DNA from: Psychrobacillus psychrotolerans | GTDB taxonomy: Bacteria > Bacillota > Bacilli > Bacillales_A > Planococcaceae | Assembly (NCBI RefSeq): GCF_900115805.1 | Contig: NZ_FOXU01000008.1 | Span: 62,001-126,000, forward strand | DNA length: 64,000 nucleotides | Reading direction: 5' to 3' | Part shown: one piece after another, positions 25,189 through 34,537 of the stretch | Numbering within the stretch: position 1 is the stretch's first letter | Layout of the letters: every line of letters begins with the position of its first letter | Made by a program: the position numbers and the translations under genes | Notes under the pieces: model-generated | The model's database searches: none | Told to the model about the DNA's origin: nothing | Seen by the model: the letters and a program-made list of their open reading frames with translations, nothing else

Positions 25189-25715
25189 AAGGAGAGATAT
25201 TTATAAATATAAAAGGAAGATTAATTTTCGTTATGATATGTTTAATCGTTTTAGTAGGGTGCGCAGAACAACAGTTAATATCAGAGGATACGATTCGTAT
25301 TGGAGTTATTGGCGACAATATAGAAGAATTTAAGTATTCAAATGTCATTTATGAATCTTTAGAGGTGGAGGAAGTCCTCACAAATGACGAATTGAAAACA
25401 AAGTATAATTTTCTAATGGTTAGTAATAAACATTTTAACACTGTATCCGGAAGTGATTATATATCTCGTTTTGACAGTATGCAGATGCCTGTTTTATTTG
25501 TTGACTCAACAAAAGGATGGATGCCCTTTATTAGCCCATTAAATTTGCAAATACCTAAACTGTACAGTGAATTTAACACTCTCCCTTTTAAACAATCTAT
25601 CATTTCTACCTATGAACTTACGGGGGTATTTAGTGGAGTATCAGTTCAATATCCCAATGATGAAAAACTTTCTCAAGAAGAATTTGAAGAACTAGCGACT
25701 TATATTTTCAGATAA
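25176..25715 (+). CDS. Hypothetical lipoprotein with uncertain start
   Basis: The body is a lipoprotein: basic residues, a hydrophobic segment, then lipobox LVGC (about residue 29 of the long frame), followed by a roughly 150-aa domain I do not recognise (GVIGDNIEEFKYSNV, MPVLFVDSTKGWMPF). The only ATG (25176) has no RBS and overlaps the previous gene by 13 bp. A strong AAAGGAGAG follows at 25189-25197, but no ATG/GTG/TTG comes in frame after it; only ATA codons do (25197, 25203). The true start is therefore unresolved. Confidence 0.6.
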   Translation: MCSLKGEIFINIKGRLIFVMICLIVLVGCAEQQLISEDTIRIGVIGDNIEEFKYSNVIYESLEVEEVLTNDELKTKYNFLMVSNKHFNTVSGSDYISRFDSMQMPVLFVDSTKGWMPFISPLNLQIPKLYSEFNTLPFKQSIISTYELTGVFSGVSVQYPNDEKLSQEEFEELATYIFR

Positions 25716-25811
25716 TATAAAAGCTTATGGGCTTGAAAGTATCGACATTGATTTCACAATAGAACTTAAATAAGATAGACGAGAAGAGACACATCGCTAG
25801 GAGGTGATAAT

Positions 25812-26078
25812 TTGGAGGAGAACAATAAGTTCGCTTTATATTTCTATGCTTATGCAGGTGCATTAGGTCTGGTTCTTTTAATAGTAACTATCATAAAATA
25901 TTATGAAACTGTTGAATTTAGTTCTAGTTACCTATTACCTTTCTTTGGATTTATTCTTACATTTTCTTATATAAATTACTTGGAAAGTAGAGCAGGCATT
26001 AGTAAAAAGATTATTTGGATCAAATCGATTTCATCAATTATTATGTTGCTGTTAATTTCAAAGGTTTTATTTTATTAA
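25812..26078 (+). CDS. Small integral membrane protein, 88 aa
   Basis: Three hydrophobic segments (about 8-27, 38-54, 67-86) with short polar loops and no recognised family. The TTG start is supported by a near-perfect AGGAGGTGAT 4-5 bp away. It is flanked by a lipoprotein and a NUDIX gene; no shared role is evident. Confidence 0.65.
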   Translation: MEENNKFALYFYAYAGALGLVLLIVTIIKYYETVEFSSSYLLPFFGFILTFSYINYLESRAGISKKIIWIKSISSIIMLLLISKVLFY

Positions 26079-26174
26079 TCTAATACCGTGGTTACTTTTA
26101 CGGGGCAGGTTAATATCGAGTAGTGTAGAAATATTAGTTTGGACAAAACGTTCAACCAGAATAGAGGGGATATT

Positions 26175-26645
26175 ATGGATATATCTTTTAAAACGGCAGA
26201 AGGTAGATTTAATTATCGTGTGGGGGGATTGATAGTGCATGATAACAAGCTGCTAATCATGCAAGACCAAGGTCAGCCATACTATTATGTACCAGGTGGA
26301 CGTATTAAAATGAACGAAAAAAGCGAAGATGCAGTCAAGCGTGAAATAAAAGAAGAGCTAGGCGTGGAAGTCACTGTAAAGCGAATGCTTTGGGTAAATG
26401 AAAATTTTTTCAAAGAGGAAACACTTAATGAACAATTTCATGAAATTTGCTTCTTTTATTTGCTGGAGTTAGAAGATGAAAAACTCCTAAAAAATAATGA
26501 ATTTGTAGTAGATGAAGAAGGGAAAATACATACATATTTTTGGAAAACGCTGAATGAACTTAAACTTATTAATCTGTATCCACAGTTTTTGAGAGAGAAG
26601 ATAGTTGAGCTGCCTTTGCATATAAAACATATTGTAGTGACTTAA
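26175..26645 (+). CDS. NUDIX hydrolase
   Basis: A 156-aa protein with a complete Nudix box: GGRIKMNEKSED, then AVKREIKEELGVEV (about 45-70), where the REXXEE glutamates bind Mg2+. It hydrolyses a nucleoside diphosphate linked to another moiety; the specific substrate is unknown. ATG 26175 follows GAGGGGA, while the longer frame (26139) lacks an RBS. A terminator follows. Confidence 0.9.
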   Translation: MDISFKTAEGRFNYRVGGLIVHDNKLLIMQDQGQPYYYVPGGRIKMNEKSEDAVKREIKEELGVEVTVKRMLWVNENFFKEETLNEQFHEICFFYLLELEDEKLLKNNEFVVDEEGKIHTYFWKTLNELKLINLYPQFLREKIVELPLHIKHIVVT

Positions 26646-26692
26646 AATAAGTCGTGGTGATACTATAGTTAAGCGAAGTGAGTAATGGAATA

Positions 26693-26725
26693 ATAAAAAA
26701 CGCTGAATTGACTCAGCGTTTTTAT
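26693..26725. terminator. Convergent terminator
   Basis: ACGCTGA pairs with TCAGCGT, with A and T runs on both sides. It serves the converging NUDIX and PLD-type genes. Confidence 0.8.
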
Positions 26726-26754
26726 TATGTTGATATTTGGTAGAAATAATCTTG

Positions 26755-28209
26755 TTAATAGGTAGTTACTTTCGTAAACTTTTGCAATGTATAAATCCAT
26801 CTTTGCCACCAAGTAAATCCATCTTGGAACTCTTCCAGTTCTACTGTGTACATAGCGTCTTCGTTATTCCAAAGTCGTTCAAAATAAGTTTCCATTTGAA
26901 TTACTAATTCACTATCATTTGGTGCTACTACTTTTAAATTATTTTCAAGATTATAATCATCTAGCGTTCTTTCCGTGTAATTAGAAGAACCACTAGAAAT
27001 AATCGTATGCTCGTCCGATTGAATCCAAATTGCTTTTGTATGGTATTGACCAATCACCGTATTATACCATCGTATATTCAGTTTACCTTTTGTATCTTCA
27101 ACCATTTCCTGTACTACCGGACGATTTGGAAGTCCAGATTTTTCCTGACCAAATGAATTTTCGTTTGGATCGAGAATCATATTAACTTCTACACCTCGAT
27201 TTGCGGCATCTATTAGTGCATTTACGATATCTCGCTTAGCAACAAAAAACATCCCGAGCCAAATTTTATCGCCTTTTTTGGTTGCTGCTAAGTCTTCGAG
27301 TAAAGCATCGAGAATCTTTTTCTCTGTTAAATACTGCACCTGATATTGTCCGTTGGATTCTTTTGTATCTACACGAGGCAGTTTAGGACCACCGGAAAAC
27401 AAGGAAACGGCTTCTTCTGATTTTAAAATATCATTTAAGATGGGACCGGTAACTTTCAGTGCAATATTACCATGAAACCCACTCGCATCATGCGGGTTAG
27501 AAGACGTTACCATTGCTTCTTTTTCCGTAACTACTGCCTTCCGATGGTTTGCTTTCACATTAAGCAAAGTCAAATAGGAAGCAACTGTCATCTTAGGGGC
27601 TTCACTTGCCATCGCATTCGCAATCCAGCCCTCGCCTCCAAAGTCAAACCATTGGAAAAAGGTACGATAAATACCCGAATAGACGGGGGTAGAATCGCGC
27701 AAAGGATCTAAATCGGTATAAACTATTTCTACACCAGCTTCTCGCATTTTCTTAAACCACTTACTTTCAAAGGACCCGTAGCCCTTGTTTAGAGGATCGG
27801 TGATAAATACGATAGGCATATCTGGATGGTCTATCTTTTTTTGGGCTAATGTTGAAGACAATGTATCTGCAATCTTAGGGAAGTCCTCCTTTTCATCGTA
27901 ATAGCCATCAACCAAGAAAAAATCCACTACGACAAAATCTTCTGCTTCCTCAATCATGTTATAAACTTCTTCAAATATATGATTTTCGTGAACCATGCCA
28001 GTTCCTTCTTGGTCCTGTGCATAGGTTAAATCAGTAATCATCTCAACTGAATCTGTATTATGTATGTCCCCTTTAAAGGAAACTCCCTCTGGTAAGGGTT
28101 TATATGTATGCCACAGCATGACTGCTATATAAACTACCGCAAACGCACATAGAGAACCGACCACTATTCTTTTTCGTTTACTCCATGGCTTCTTCTTCTT
28201 TCTAACCAT
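26755..28209 (-). CDS. Phospholipase D / cardiolipin synthase-like protein
   Basis: A 484-aa protein with an N-terminal basic patch, one membrane anchor (about 14-33) and two PLD domains. HKD-type motifs are visible: NHRKAVVTE with SSNPHD behind it (about 220-240), and YHTKAIWIQSD followed by SSGSSNYTERTL (about 410-440). The first motif lacks the usual Asp spacing, so it is slightly degenerate. It likely acts on phospholipids at the membrane surface; nuclease activity is less likely given the anchor. Monocistronic. Confidence 0.8.
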   Translation of the reverse strand: MVRKKKKPWSKRKRIVVGSLCAFAVVYIAVMLWHTYKPLPEGVSFKGDIHNTDSVEMITDLTYAQDQEGTGMVHENHIFEEVYNMIEEAEDFVVVDFFLVDGYYDEKEDFPKIADTLSSTLAQKKIDHPDMPIVFITDPLNKGYGSFESKWFKKMREAGVEIVYTDLDPLRDSTPVYSGIYRTFFQWFDFGGEGWIANAMASEAPKMTVASYLTLLNVKANHRKAVVTEKEAMVTSSNPHDASGFHGNIALKVTGPILNDILKSEEAVSLFSGGPKLPRVDTKESNGQYQVQYLTEKKILDALLEDLAATKKGDKIWLGMFFVAKRDIVNALIDAANRGVEVNMILDPNENSFGQEKSGLPNRPVVQEMVEDTKGKLNIRWYNTVIGQYHTKAIWIQSDEHTIISSGSSNYTERTLDDYNLENNLKVVAPNDSELVIQMETYFERLWNNEDAMYTVELEEFQDGFTWWQRWIYTLQKFTKVTTY

Positions 28210-28343
28210 CTTTCTTCCCCCTACTAATTCTCTTTTCTAGTTCTTTTCCCTTATAACTTGGAATACAAACCACCTTATAGAAGTCATGTAGCATGGTTTC
28301 TTAGGAAAGTGGACACACCTAGATATTCCATTAAATATCAATG

Positions 28344-28384
28344 AAAAAAGAGACCAATCATATTATGATATGGGCTCTTTTCTG
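28344..28384 (-). terminator. Terminator of the XRE-cupin gene
   Basis: AAAAGAG-A-CC...ATCATATTATGAT...GG-G-CTCTTTT forms an extended hairpin with A and T runs, just after the stop at 28392 on the minus strand. Confidence 0.7.
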
Positions 28385-28391
28385 TTGTCTA

Positions 28392-28904
28392 TTATTTAGA
28401 AGAAACTACCAAAAATCGGATAGTCTTGTCTGAATAGTTATACCAGTAATGAGGCATATTCGCATCGAACATTATGGATTGTTGTTCCTGTAATTCCCTT
28501 TTTGACTCATTTACGACAACAGTTAATGTACCTTCTAGAACAAATAAAAATTCATGACCTCCGTGAGAAAAGGCATTTCCTTCGTTTTCACCTGGCTGGA
28601 GAGTTACTAGTATAGGGGCATAGGATGCTTCTTTCATATCACAGGATAAATCCTTGTAATAGAATTGCTGTCTTATTTCTTCTAGTTCTTCTGCGTGTGT
28701 GCTATCTGGGAAAAATACGGTTGGATTCACTGTTAATGCGTCTGCTATTTTTTTTAGGGATTCGAGTGTAACGCTCGATTTTCCTCGCTCCACCTGAGAT
28801 AGGAAACTGATGGAGACATTGGTTTGTGCTGCTAAATCCTTTAAGGTTAGTTTTCGTTCTTTTCGTAATTCCTTTAAAATCTTACCAATTGAATGAGAAG
28901 ACAT
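28392..28904 (-). CDS. XRE-family regulator with cupin domain
   Basis: A 170-aa transcription factor: a helix-turn-helix (about 6-62; LTLKDLAAQTNVSISFLSQVERGKSSV) followed by a cupin barrel (about 95-168; PGENEGNAFSHGGHEFLFVLEGTLTVVV). In this family the cupin often senses an amine or amino acid, and the protein represses a neighbouring catabolic or transport gene. It is divergent from the MFS-OCD pair, with 167 bp between, making those genes the obvious targets. Inferred from context. Confidence 0.88.
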   Translation of the reverse strand: MSSHSIGKILKELRKERKLTLKDLAAQTNVSISFLSQVERGKSSVTLESLKKIADALTVNPTVFFPDSTHAEELEEIRQQFYYKDLSCDMKEASYAPILVTLQPGENEGNAFSHGGHEFLFVLEGTLTVVVNESKRELQEQQSIMFDANMPHYWYNYSDKTIRFLVVSSK

Positions 28905-29071
28905 CTATTATTCTCCTTAACTATGATGTATATATACATCATACCTTACCCTTTTGATATTCTTCCAATTATTATATTAAAAATAATGTTGACAGAAAAT
29001 TTAAAACTATTTAGAATGTTAAAAACGGGAGAATTAAAGTGTCACTTCAATTATTAAAGGGGAAATGTGCG

Positions 29072-30412
29072 ATGGATCCAAAGAAAATGAGGAAAGTCTG
29101 GATTGCAAGTTTAGTAGGAAGCTCGATTGAATGGTTCGATTATTTCTTGTATGGTACAGTTGCAGCACTTGTATTTAATCAAATATTTTTTGTTACAGAA
29201 GATCCATCAGTTGGACTAATACTTGCTTATGCATCATTTGCTCTATCATTCTTCATTCGCCCATTCGGGGGGATTATCTTCAGTCATATTGGAGATAGAA
29301 TTGGGCGTAAAAAAACTTTAGTAGTTACACTATCACTGATGGGCGTCGCTACTTTTGGAATGGGGTTACTTCCAACCTATCAGGCGATTGGAATTTGGGC
29401 ACCAATTTTGTTAATCACTTTACGTTTAGTTCAAGGGCTAGGTATTGGTGGAGAATGGGGAGGAGCCCTATTATTAGCGGTTGAATACGCGCCAAAAGAA
29501 AAAAGAGGTCTTTACGGATCCATCCCCCAAATGGGTGTAACGATTGGGATGGTAATGGGTACAGTTGCCTTATCTATAATGACTCTACTACCGGAAGAGT
29601 CCTTCATGACTTGGGGTTGGCGTATACCATTCTTGTTAAGTGCTTTACTAGTAATTTTCGGATTGTGGATTCGTAAGGGAATTGACGAAACGCCTTCATT
29701 TAAAAAAGTACAAGAAACTGGAGATATTCCTAAATTACCTATTGTAGATACATTAAGGTATCACTGGCGAGAAGTATTAATAGCAATTGGTGCGAAGGTA
29801 GTAGAAACGGCACCATTTTATATATTTGGAACATTTGTTGTTTCCTATGCAACTACGGAATTAGGTTTTTCTAGAACGACGACTTTGAACACCGTAATGG
29901 TAGCGACGATTATTACAACTATATTGATTCCTATTATGGGTAGCTTATCCGATAGAATCGGTCGTAAAAAAGTGTATGTAGCTGGTACAATTGGGATGCT
30001 ATTATTTGCTTTCCCATATTTCTGGATGCTACAACAACAATCAGTTGTTTTACTAGTTGTGGCAACTGTAATCGGTCTAGGTATTATTTGGGCTCCAATT
30101 ACAGCGGTACTTGGTACTATGTTCTCTGAAATATTTAATGCGAAGGTTCGTTATACTGGAGTTACATTAGGGTACCAAATTGGAGCGGCTTTAGCTGGAG
30201 GAACTGCCCCATTGGTAGCGGCGAGCCTGATGTTACAGTTTAACGGTTCTTATGTGCCAGTTGCAGTATATATCATGTTCACAGCAGTAATCTCTTTAAT
30301 CGCTATTTGGGCAGTAAAAGACCGCAGTCAGGAAAACTTAGATGAGGAAAGTCCGTTAATAAAACCAGGTAGCAAAAGTATTAAAGTTGAAAAAGAATTA
30401 AGCAAAGTCTAA
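29072..30412 (+). CDS. MFS transporter, metabolite:H+ symporter type
   Basis: A 446-aa protein with 12 predicted membrane segments. It carries the MFS loop signatures GDRIGRKKTL (about 81-90) and its second-half copy SDRIGRKKVY, plus RLVQGLGIGGEWGGA, typical of the MHS group (proline/betaine, citrate, alpha-ketoglutarate, shikimate). The neighbouring cupin regulator and OCD-like enzyme suggest an amino acid or amine substrate. The GTG at 29039 lacks an RBS; ATG 29072 follows AAAGGGG. Confidence 0.87.
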   Translation: MDPKKMRKVWIASLVGSSIEWFDYFLYGTVAALVFNQIFFVTEDPSVGLILAYASFALSFFIRPFGGIIFSHIGDRIGRKKTLVVTLSLMGVATFGMGLLPTYQAIGIWAPILLITLRLVQGLGIGGEWGGALLLAVEYAPKEKRGLYGSIPQMGVTIGMVMGTVALSIMTLLPEESFMTWGWRIPFLLSALLVIFGLWIRKGIDETPSFKKVQETGDIPKLPIVDTLRYHWREVLIAIGAKVVETAPFYIFGTFVVSYATTELGFSRTTTLNTVMVATIITTILIPIMGSLSDRIGRKKVYVAGTIGMLLFAFPYFWMLQQQSVVLLVVATVIGLGIIWAPITAVLGTMFSEIFNAKVRYTGVTLGYQIGAALAGGTAPLVAASLMLQFNGSYVPVAVYIMFTAVISLIAIWAVKDRSQENLDEESPLIKPGSKSIKVEKELSKV

Positions 30413-30416
30413 TAAC

Positions 30417-30456
30417 AAAACTCGTCTTTGCACGTGAGTGAAAAGACGAGTTTTTC
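30417..30456 (+). terminator. Hairpin between transporter and OCD genes
   Basis: AAACTCGTCTTT pairs with AAAGACGAGTTT, followed by Ts. It would terminate or attenuate transcription entering the OCD-like gene, only 20 bp upstream of its start. Confidence 0.8.
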
Positions 30457-30475
30457 ATCATTGGAGGGTCACATA

Positions 30476-31459
30476 ATGTTAATAGTGAATGAACAACAAA
30501 TTATGCGTACATATAATATGAATGAAGCAATAAAAGATGTAGAAGAAGTGTTGAAGGCGAAAGTAGCTGAGAAAATTTCAAACCCGCATCGGACTGTAAT
30601 CGAATTTCCACAACATGAGGCATCAGCCCTTTACATGCCGAGTGCGGATTTAGTAGAGGAAGTAACTGCTGTTAAAGTAGTAACTATCTATCCAAACAAT
30701 CCAACTAATGGAAAACCAACGACACAAGGGGTTGTTCTATTATCGGACACCAAAAATGGGGAGCATGTGGCAATGTTGAACGCTTCTTACTTAACTCGAT
30801 TACGAACGGGAGCCCTAAGTGCTATTGCTACCAATTATTTAGCTAGAAAAAATGCAAAGGTATTGACGGTTATTGGTACTGGGGCCATGGCTTTTGAACA
30901 AACTTTAGGCGTACTTGCAGTTCGAGATATCGATCGAATTATATTATTTAATCGTACTGCAAAAAAAGCACAGCAATTTGGAGAGCAGTTAAAAGATTTT
31001 GGTATAGAAGTTCCTTTTGAAATAGCAGAAGACGTATCTGTAGCAGTTCGTCAGGCGCATATCATTTGCTGTGCAACTCGTTCAGTCGAACCTGTATTTA
31101 ATGGGAATGACTTACAACCAGGCACACATATTAATGGTGTAGGTTCTTATTTACCACATATGTTGGAGCTAGATGTAACAACTATAAAACGTGCTTCTAA
31201 AGTAGTTGTGGATGATTTGGCAGGAGTGAAGGATGAAGCTGGTGAACTGATACATGCTGAGAGTATTGGGGAGTGGTCATTTAATGATGTGCACGGAGAA
31301 ATAGGACAGCTTGTTGCACGACAAGTAAATGGTCGAGAAGAGGAAGATGAAATTACTATATTCAAATCTGTAGGAGCGGCCTATTTTGATTTGGCTGTAG
31401 CTAAAGGCGCCTATATAAAAGCCAAAGAAAAAAACATTGGAACACATATAGAAGTTTGA
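30476..31459 (+). CDS. Ornithine cyclodeaminase / mu-crystallin family protein
   Basis: A 327-aa NAD(P)-binding protein. The dinucleotide motif is VIGTGAMAFEQTLG (about 128-141) and the substrate loop includes NASYLTRLRTGALSAIATNYLARK. Family members are ornithine cyclodeaminase, alanine dehydrogenase (archaeal), lysine cyclodeaminase, ketimine reductase and siderophore-type synthases, so the exact reaction is open. It follows the MFS gene after a terminator hairpin. ATG 30476 has GGAGGG 8 bp away; the longer frame from 30428 would start inside the hairpin. Confidence 0.85.
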   Translation: MLIVNEQQIMRTYNMNEAIKDVEEVLKAKVAEKISNPHRTVIEFPQHEASALYMPSADLVEEVTAVKVVTIYPNNPTNGKPTTQGVVLLSDTKNGEHVAMLNASYLTRLRTGALSAIATNYLARKNAKVLTVIGTGAMAFEQTLGVLAVRDIDRIILFNRTAKKAQQFGEQLKDFGIEVPFEIAEDVSVAVRQAHIICCATRSVEPVFNGNDLQPGTHINGVGSYLPHMLELDVTTIKRASKVVVDDLAGVKDEAGELIHAESIGEWSFNDVHGEIGQLVARQVNGREEEDEITIFKSVGAAYFDLAVAKGAYIKAKEKNIGTHIEV

Positions 31460-31467
31460 TGAACAAG

Positions 31468-31502
31468 CTAAAACTGTCTCCACTATGGGACAGTTTTTTT
31501 AT
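31468..31502 (+). terminator. Terminator hairpin
   Basis: AAAACTGTC pairs with GACAGTTTT, then a T run. Confidence 0.8.
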
Positions 31503-31644
31503 TAGGAGAAAAATTAACTCTATGAGAGGTTTTATTTTATAAATCGGTGGAAGGATAGCATTATTGACAGGTTTTAATATCCATGATAAAATTACTTTGA
31601 ATTAGAGATACTTAAATTAAAGATAAATTATTGGAGGAATATAG

Positions 31645-32622
31645 ATGAATCACTTAAAAGGAATACACCATGTTACTGCTATTACAAGTAGTGCAGAAGA
31701 AAACTATAGATTTTTCACTTATGTATTAGGCATGAGACTCGTTAAGAAAACAGTCAACCAAGATGATATTCAAACTTATCATTTGTTTTTTGCAGATGAT
31801 GTTGGTGGGGCAGGAACGGATATGACGTTCTTCGATTTTCCAAACATACCTAAAGGGACACACGGTACAAACGAAATATATCGTACTGGCTTCCGCGTGC
31901 CTACTGATGCTGCGTTAGTTTACTGGGTAAAACGTTTTGACCGCCTAGATGTAAAACATACTGGCATACAAGAGCAATTCGGAACTCAGGTATTATCATT
32001 TGTAGATTTTGACGACCAACAATATCAACTAGTATCAGATGAAAACAATAATGGTGTAGCAGCAGGCACACCATGGCAAAAAGGTCCCATCCCACTAGAA
32101 TTTGCTATAACTGGTCTAGGACCGATTACTATACGCATTGCTGAATTTGACTACATGAAAGAAGTGCTTGAAAAGGTATTATTATTTAAAGAGATTGGAC
32201 AAAACGGGTCATTCCACTTATTTGAAGTAGGTGAGGGTGGTAATGGTGCACAGGTTATAATAGAAAAAAACGTCATACTTCCTCCAGGTCGTCAAGGTTT
32301 CGGAACTGTTCATCATGCAGCCTTCCGAGTGGAAGATCGAGCAGTATTAGATGAATGGACACAACGGATGGAAAGCTTTGGCTTCAAAACATCTGGATTT
32401 GTCGATCGCTTCTTTTTCCAATCCTTGTATTCAAGAGTTGCAAACGGCATTCTGTTTGAGTTTGCCACAGATGGCCCAGGATTTATGGGGGACGAATCAT
32501 ATGAAACACTTGGGGAAAAATTGTCATTACCTCCATTCCTAGAACCACAGCGCGAACAAATTGAAGGACTAGTTCGTCCAATCGATACAGTTCGAAGCAC
32601 AATCGAATTTGTAAAAGAATAA
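31645..32622 (+). CDS. Ring-cleaving dioxygenase (MhqO/MhqE-like VOC protein)
   Basis: A 325-aa protein with two vicinal-oxygen-chelate halves. Metal ligands are expected at IHHVTAI (about 7-13), the central TVHHAAFRV (about 222-230) and the late LFEFATD (about 270-276). In B. subtilis such proteins (MhqA/MhqE/MhqO) detoxify hydroquinones and are controlled by MhqR. The hydroquinone-reductase gene at 20 kb shares the quinone theme but is not adjacent. GGAGG precedes the ATG, and a terminator follows. Confidence 0.88.
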   Translation: MNHLKGIHHVTAITSSAEENYRFFTYVLGMRLVKKTVNQDDIQTYHLFFADDVGGAGTDMTFFDFPNIPKGTHGTNEIYRTGFRVPTDAALVYWVKRFDRLDVKHTGIQEQFGTQVLSFVDFDDQQYQLVSDENNNGVAAGTPWQKGPIPLEFAITGLGPITIRIAEFDYMKEVLEKVLLFKEIGQNGSFHLFEVGEGGNGAQVIIEKNVILPPGRQGFGTVHHAAFRVEDRAVLDEWTQRMESFGFKTSGFVDRFFFQSLYSRVANGILFEFATDGPGFMGDESYETLGEKLSLPPFLEPQREQIEGLVRPIDTVRSTIEFVKE

Positions 32623-32630
32623 AAATAGAG

Positions 32631-32667
32631 TAAACCGTTTCCTAAAAGGGAGGCGGTTTTTTTATAT
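32631..32667 (+). terminator. Terminator hairpin
   Basis: AAACCG...TCC pairs with GGA...CGGTTT, with T7 after. The following 250 bp up to the ABC operon show no gene; the RBS and TTG start are at its end. Confidence 0.7.
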
Positions 32668-32925
32668 GGCTGCATTAATAGTTGAGAGTAAAAAAATGCT
32701 TCTAGGAATAGTATCTGCTTAGTGAGTAAACGAGCGATGAGCCAAGTAAATTCAGTTTAACAGTGAGTAAAAACTTACTTATAAAGCTATCTGAACTATG
32801 TAGTAGATTCATTAAAACAGATTTCAAATAAAAATCATAAATAGAGCAATCAAATGCTTTATCTTAAACTTTTCAGGGTATACATAGAGGTTAGTAAATA
32901 TAGTATAGATAAGGGGGCATACAAT

Positions 32926-33888
32926 TTGATTCGTTTCGAGAATATTACGAAGGTGTTTCCAGACGGAACGAAAGCTTTGCAAGGGGTCTCTTTAACAATT
33001 CCAAAGGAGCAATTAGTGGTCATCATAGGACCGAGTGGTTGTGGTAAAACAACCCTTCTAAAACTTATTAATCGTTTAGAAACTCCTACGACTGGAGAAA
33101 TTTACGTAGGCGACAAGGCAATTTCTGCTATCGATCCTGTTGAACTAAGGAAAACAATTGGATATGTAATTCAGCGAATTGGCTTATTTCCTCATATGAC
33201 TATTGAAAAAAATGCTGCTCTAGTCCCAAACTTGAAGGGCTGGCCAAAGGAAAAAACGGCAACCCGTATTTACGAATTAATGAATATGGTAGGACTTAAA
33301 CCCGAACAGTTTTTACGAAAATACCCACTTGAGTTAAGTGGTGGTCAGCAACAACGAATTGGTGTTGTGCGTGCACTAGCTGCGAATCCAGATATTATAT
33401 TAATGGATGAACCATTTAGTGCGCTGGATCCGATTAGCCGGGAACAATTGCAAAATGAGATAAAGTATTTACAAGAAAAGATAAAGAAAACAATTGTCTT
33501 TGTTACACATGATATTGATGAAGCATTGAAAATTGCAGATATGGTTATAGTCATGAAAGATGGCATGATTGAGCAGATTGGGACACCTACAGAGTTAATA
33601 GAAAACCCTATCAATGATTTTGTGAAAAACTATATCGGAATAGAAAGAATTAATCGGAAAAAATCTGTTGGAAAAAGGGAACTAAAGGACTTTTCCTCCT
33701 TTTTTGACGGCGAATGGGAAGCTCCGTATATAGAAGTCGATGCAGCTATGTTAATAGAAGAGGCTATTGCTTTACTAGAAAACGGAACTACACATGGCCT
33801 TCTAGTGAAGGGTAACAACAAGGTGCTGGGCTTTGTAAATCAATCTATCCTACTTCGTGCAATATTAGCGAAGGAAGAGGTGGTATAA
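32926..33888 (+). CDS. Osmoprotectant ABC transporter ATP-binding protein (OpuCA/OpuBA-like)
   Basis: A 320-aa ATPase of glycine betaine/carnitine/choline importers. Walker A is GPSGCGKTT (about 35-43), then the signature LSGGQQQR, Walker B IILMDEPFSALD, and a C-terminal CBS-like tail (about 250-320; EAIALLENGTTHGLLVKGNNKVLGF) that in the family senses ionic strength. Only one clear CBS-like unit is visible. The start is TTG 32926, 8 bp after GGGGG; the longer ATG frame lacks an RBS. It abuts the permease gene with no gap. Confidence 0.9.
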   Translation: MIRFENITKVFPDGTKALQGVSLTIPKEQLVVIIGPSGCGKTTLLKLINRLETPTTGEIYVGDKAISAIDPVELRKTIGYVIQRIGLFPHMTIEKNAALVPNLKGWPKEKTATRIYELMNMVGLKPEQFLRKYPLELSGGQQQRIGVVRALAANPDIILMDEPFSALDPISREQLQNEIKYLQEKIKKTIVFVTHDIDEALKIADMVIVMKDGMIEQIGTPTELIENPINDFVKNYIGIERINRKKSVGKRELKDFSSFFDGEWEAPYIEVDAAMLIEEAIALLENGTTHGLLVKGNNKVLGFVNQSILLRAILAKEEVV

Positions 33889-34533
33889 GTGAGTACCTTT
33901 ATAGAGACGGTTCAAAGTCGTTCAGATTTAATACAAGAGGCGTTTATGCAGCATATTTACTTATCATTTGTAGCTTTAGCCGTTGGTATTGCCATTGCCT
34001 TACCTTTAGGTATATTAGTTGCAAGGTATCGTAGAATAGCAGAGCCAGTTATAGGAATCACCGCGATCTTTCAGACAATACCTAGCTTAGCGCTTTTTGG
34101 CTTCCTCGTTCCATTAATAGGAATTGGTGCTAAAACAGCTTTAATAGCCTTAATAATTTATGCACTTTTACCTATTTTACGTAATACATATACCGGGATT
34201 TCAAATATCGACGAATCTATGATTGAAGCTGGAAGAGGAATGGGTATGACGAAAGGTCAGTTGCTCTGGCAAATTGAATTTCCGCTTGCTTTGCCATTTA
34301 TAATGGCGGGTATTCGAACGGCTACAGTTCTAACTGTAGGTATTGCTACCTTGGCAACATTTGTTGGAGCAGGTGGGTTGGGAGACGTAATTTACCGTGG
34401 ATTGCAATCATACAATAATTCGCTCGTATTAGCAGGGGCATTACCAGTTGCATTACTAGCAATTCTGTTTGATCTGCTATTGAAATGGATTGAGAAAAAA
34501 GCTACACCAAAAGGAATGAGAACTGGAGGATGA
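33889..34533 (+). CDS. Osmoprotectant ABC transporter permease
   Basis: A 214-aa membrane protein with about six segments and the EAA-type loop (SMIEAGRGMGMTKGQLLWQ, about 106-124) that docks to the ATPase. It matches OpuCB/OpuBB/YehW-type permeases in length. The start is GTG, right after the ATPase stop. The second permease (OpuCD-like) of a standard four-gene operon is not present downstream, so this one probably forms a homodimer. Confidence 0.9.
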   Translation: MSTFIETVQSRSDLIQEAFMQHIYLSFVALAVGIAIALPLGILVARYRRIAEPVIGITAIFQTIPSLALFGFLVPLIGIGAKTALIALIIYALLPILRNTYTGISNIDESMIEAGRGMGMTKGQLLWQIEFPLALPFIMAGIRTATVLTVGIATLATFVGAGGLGDVIYRGLQSYNNSLVLAGALPVALLAILFDLLLKWIEKKATPKGMRTGG

Positions 34534-34537
34534 AGAG

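Noticed and set aside
26755..28209. PLD-family protein as a defence nuclease
   Set aside because: It has an N-terminal membrane anchor and cardiolipin-synthase-like layout with no helicase or partner gene nearby.
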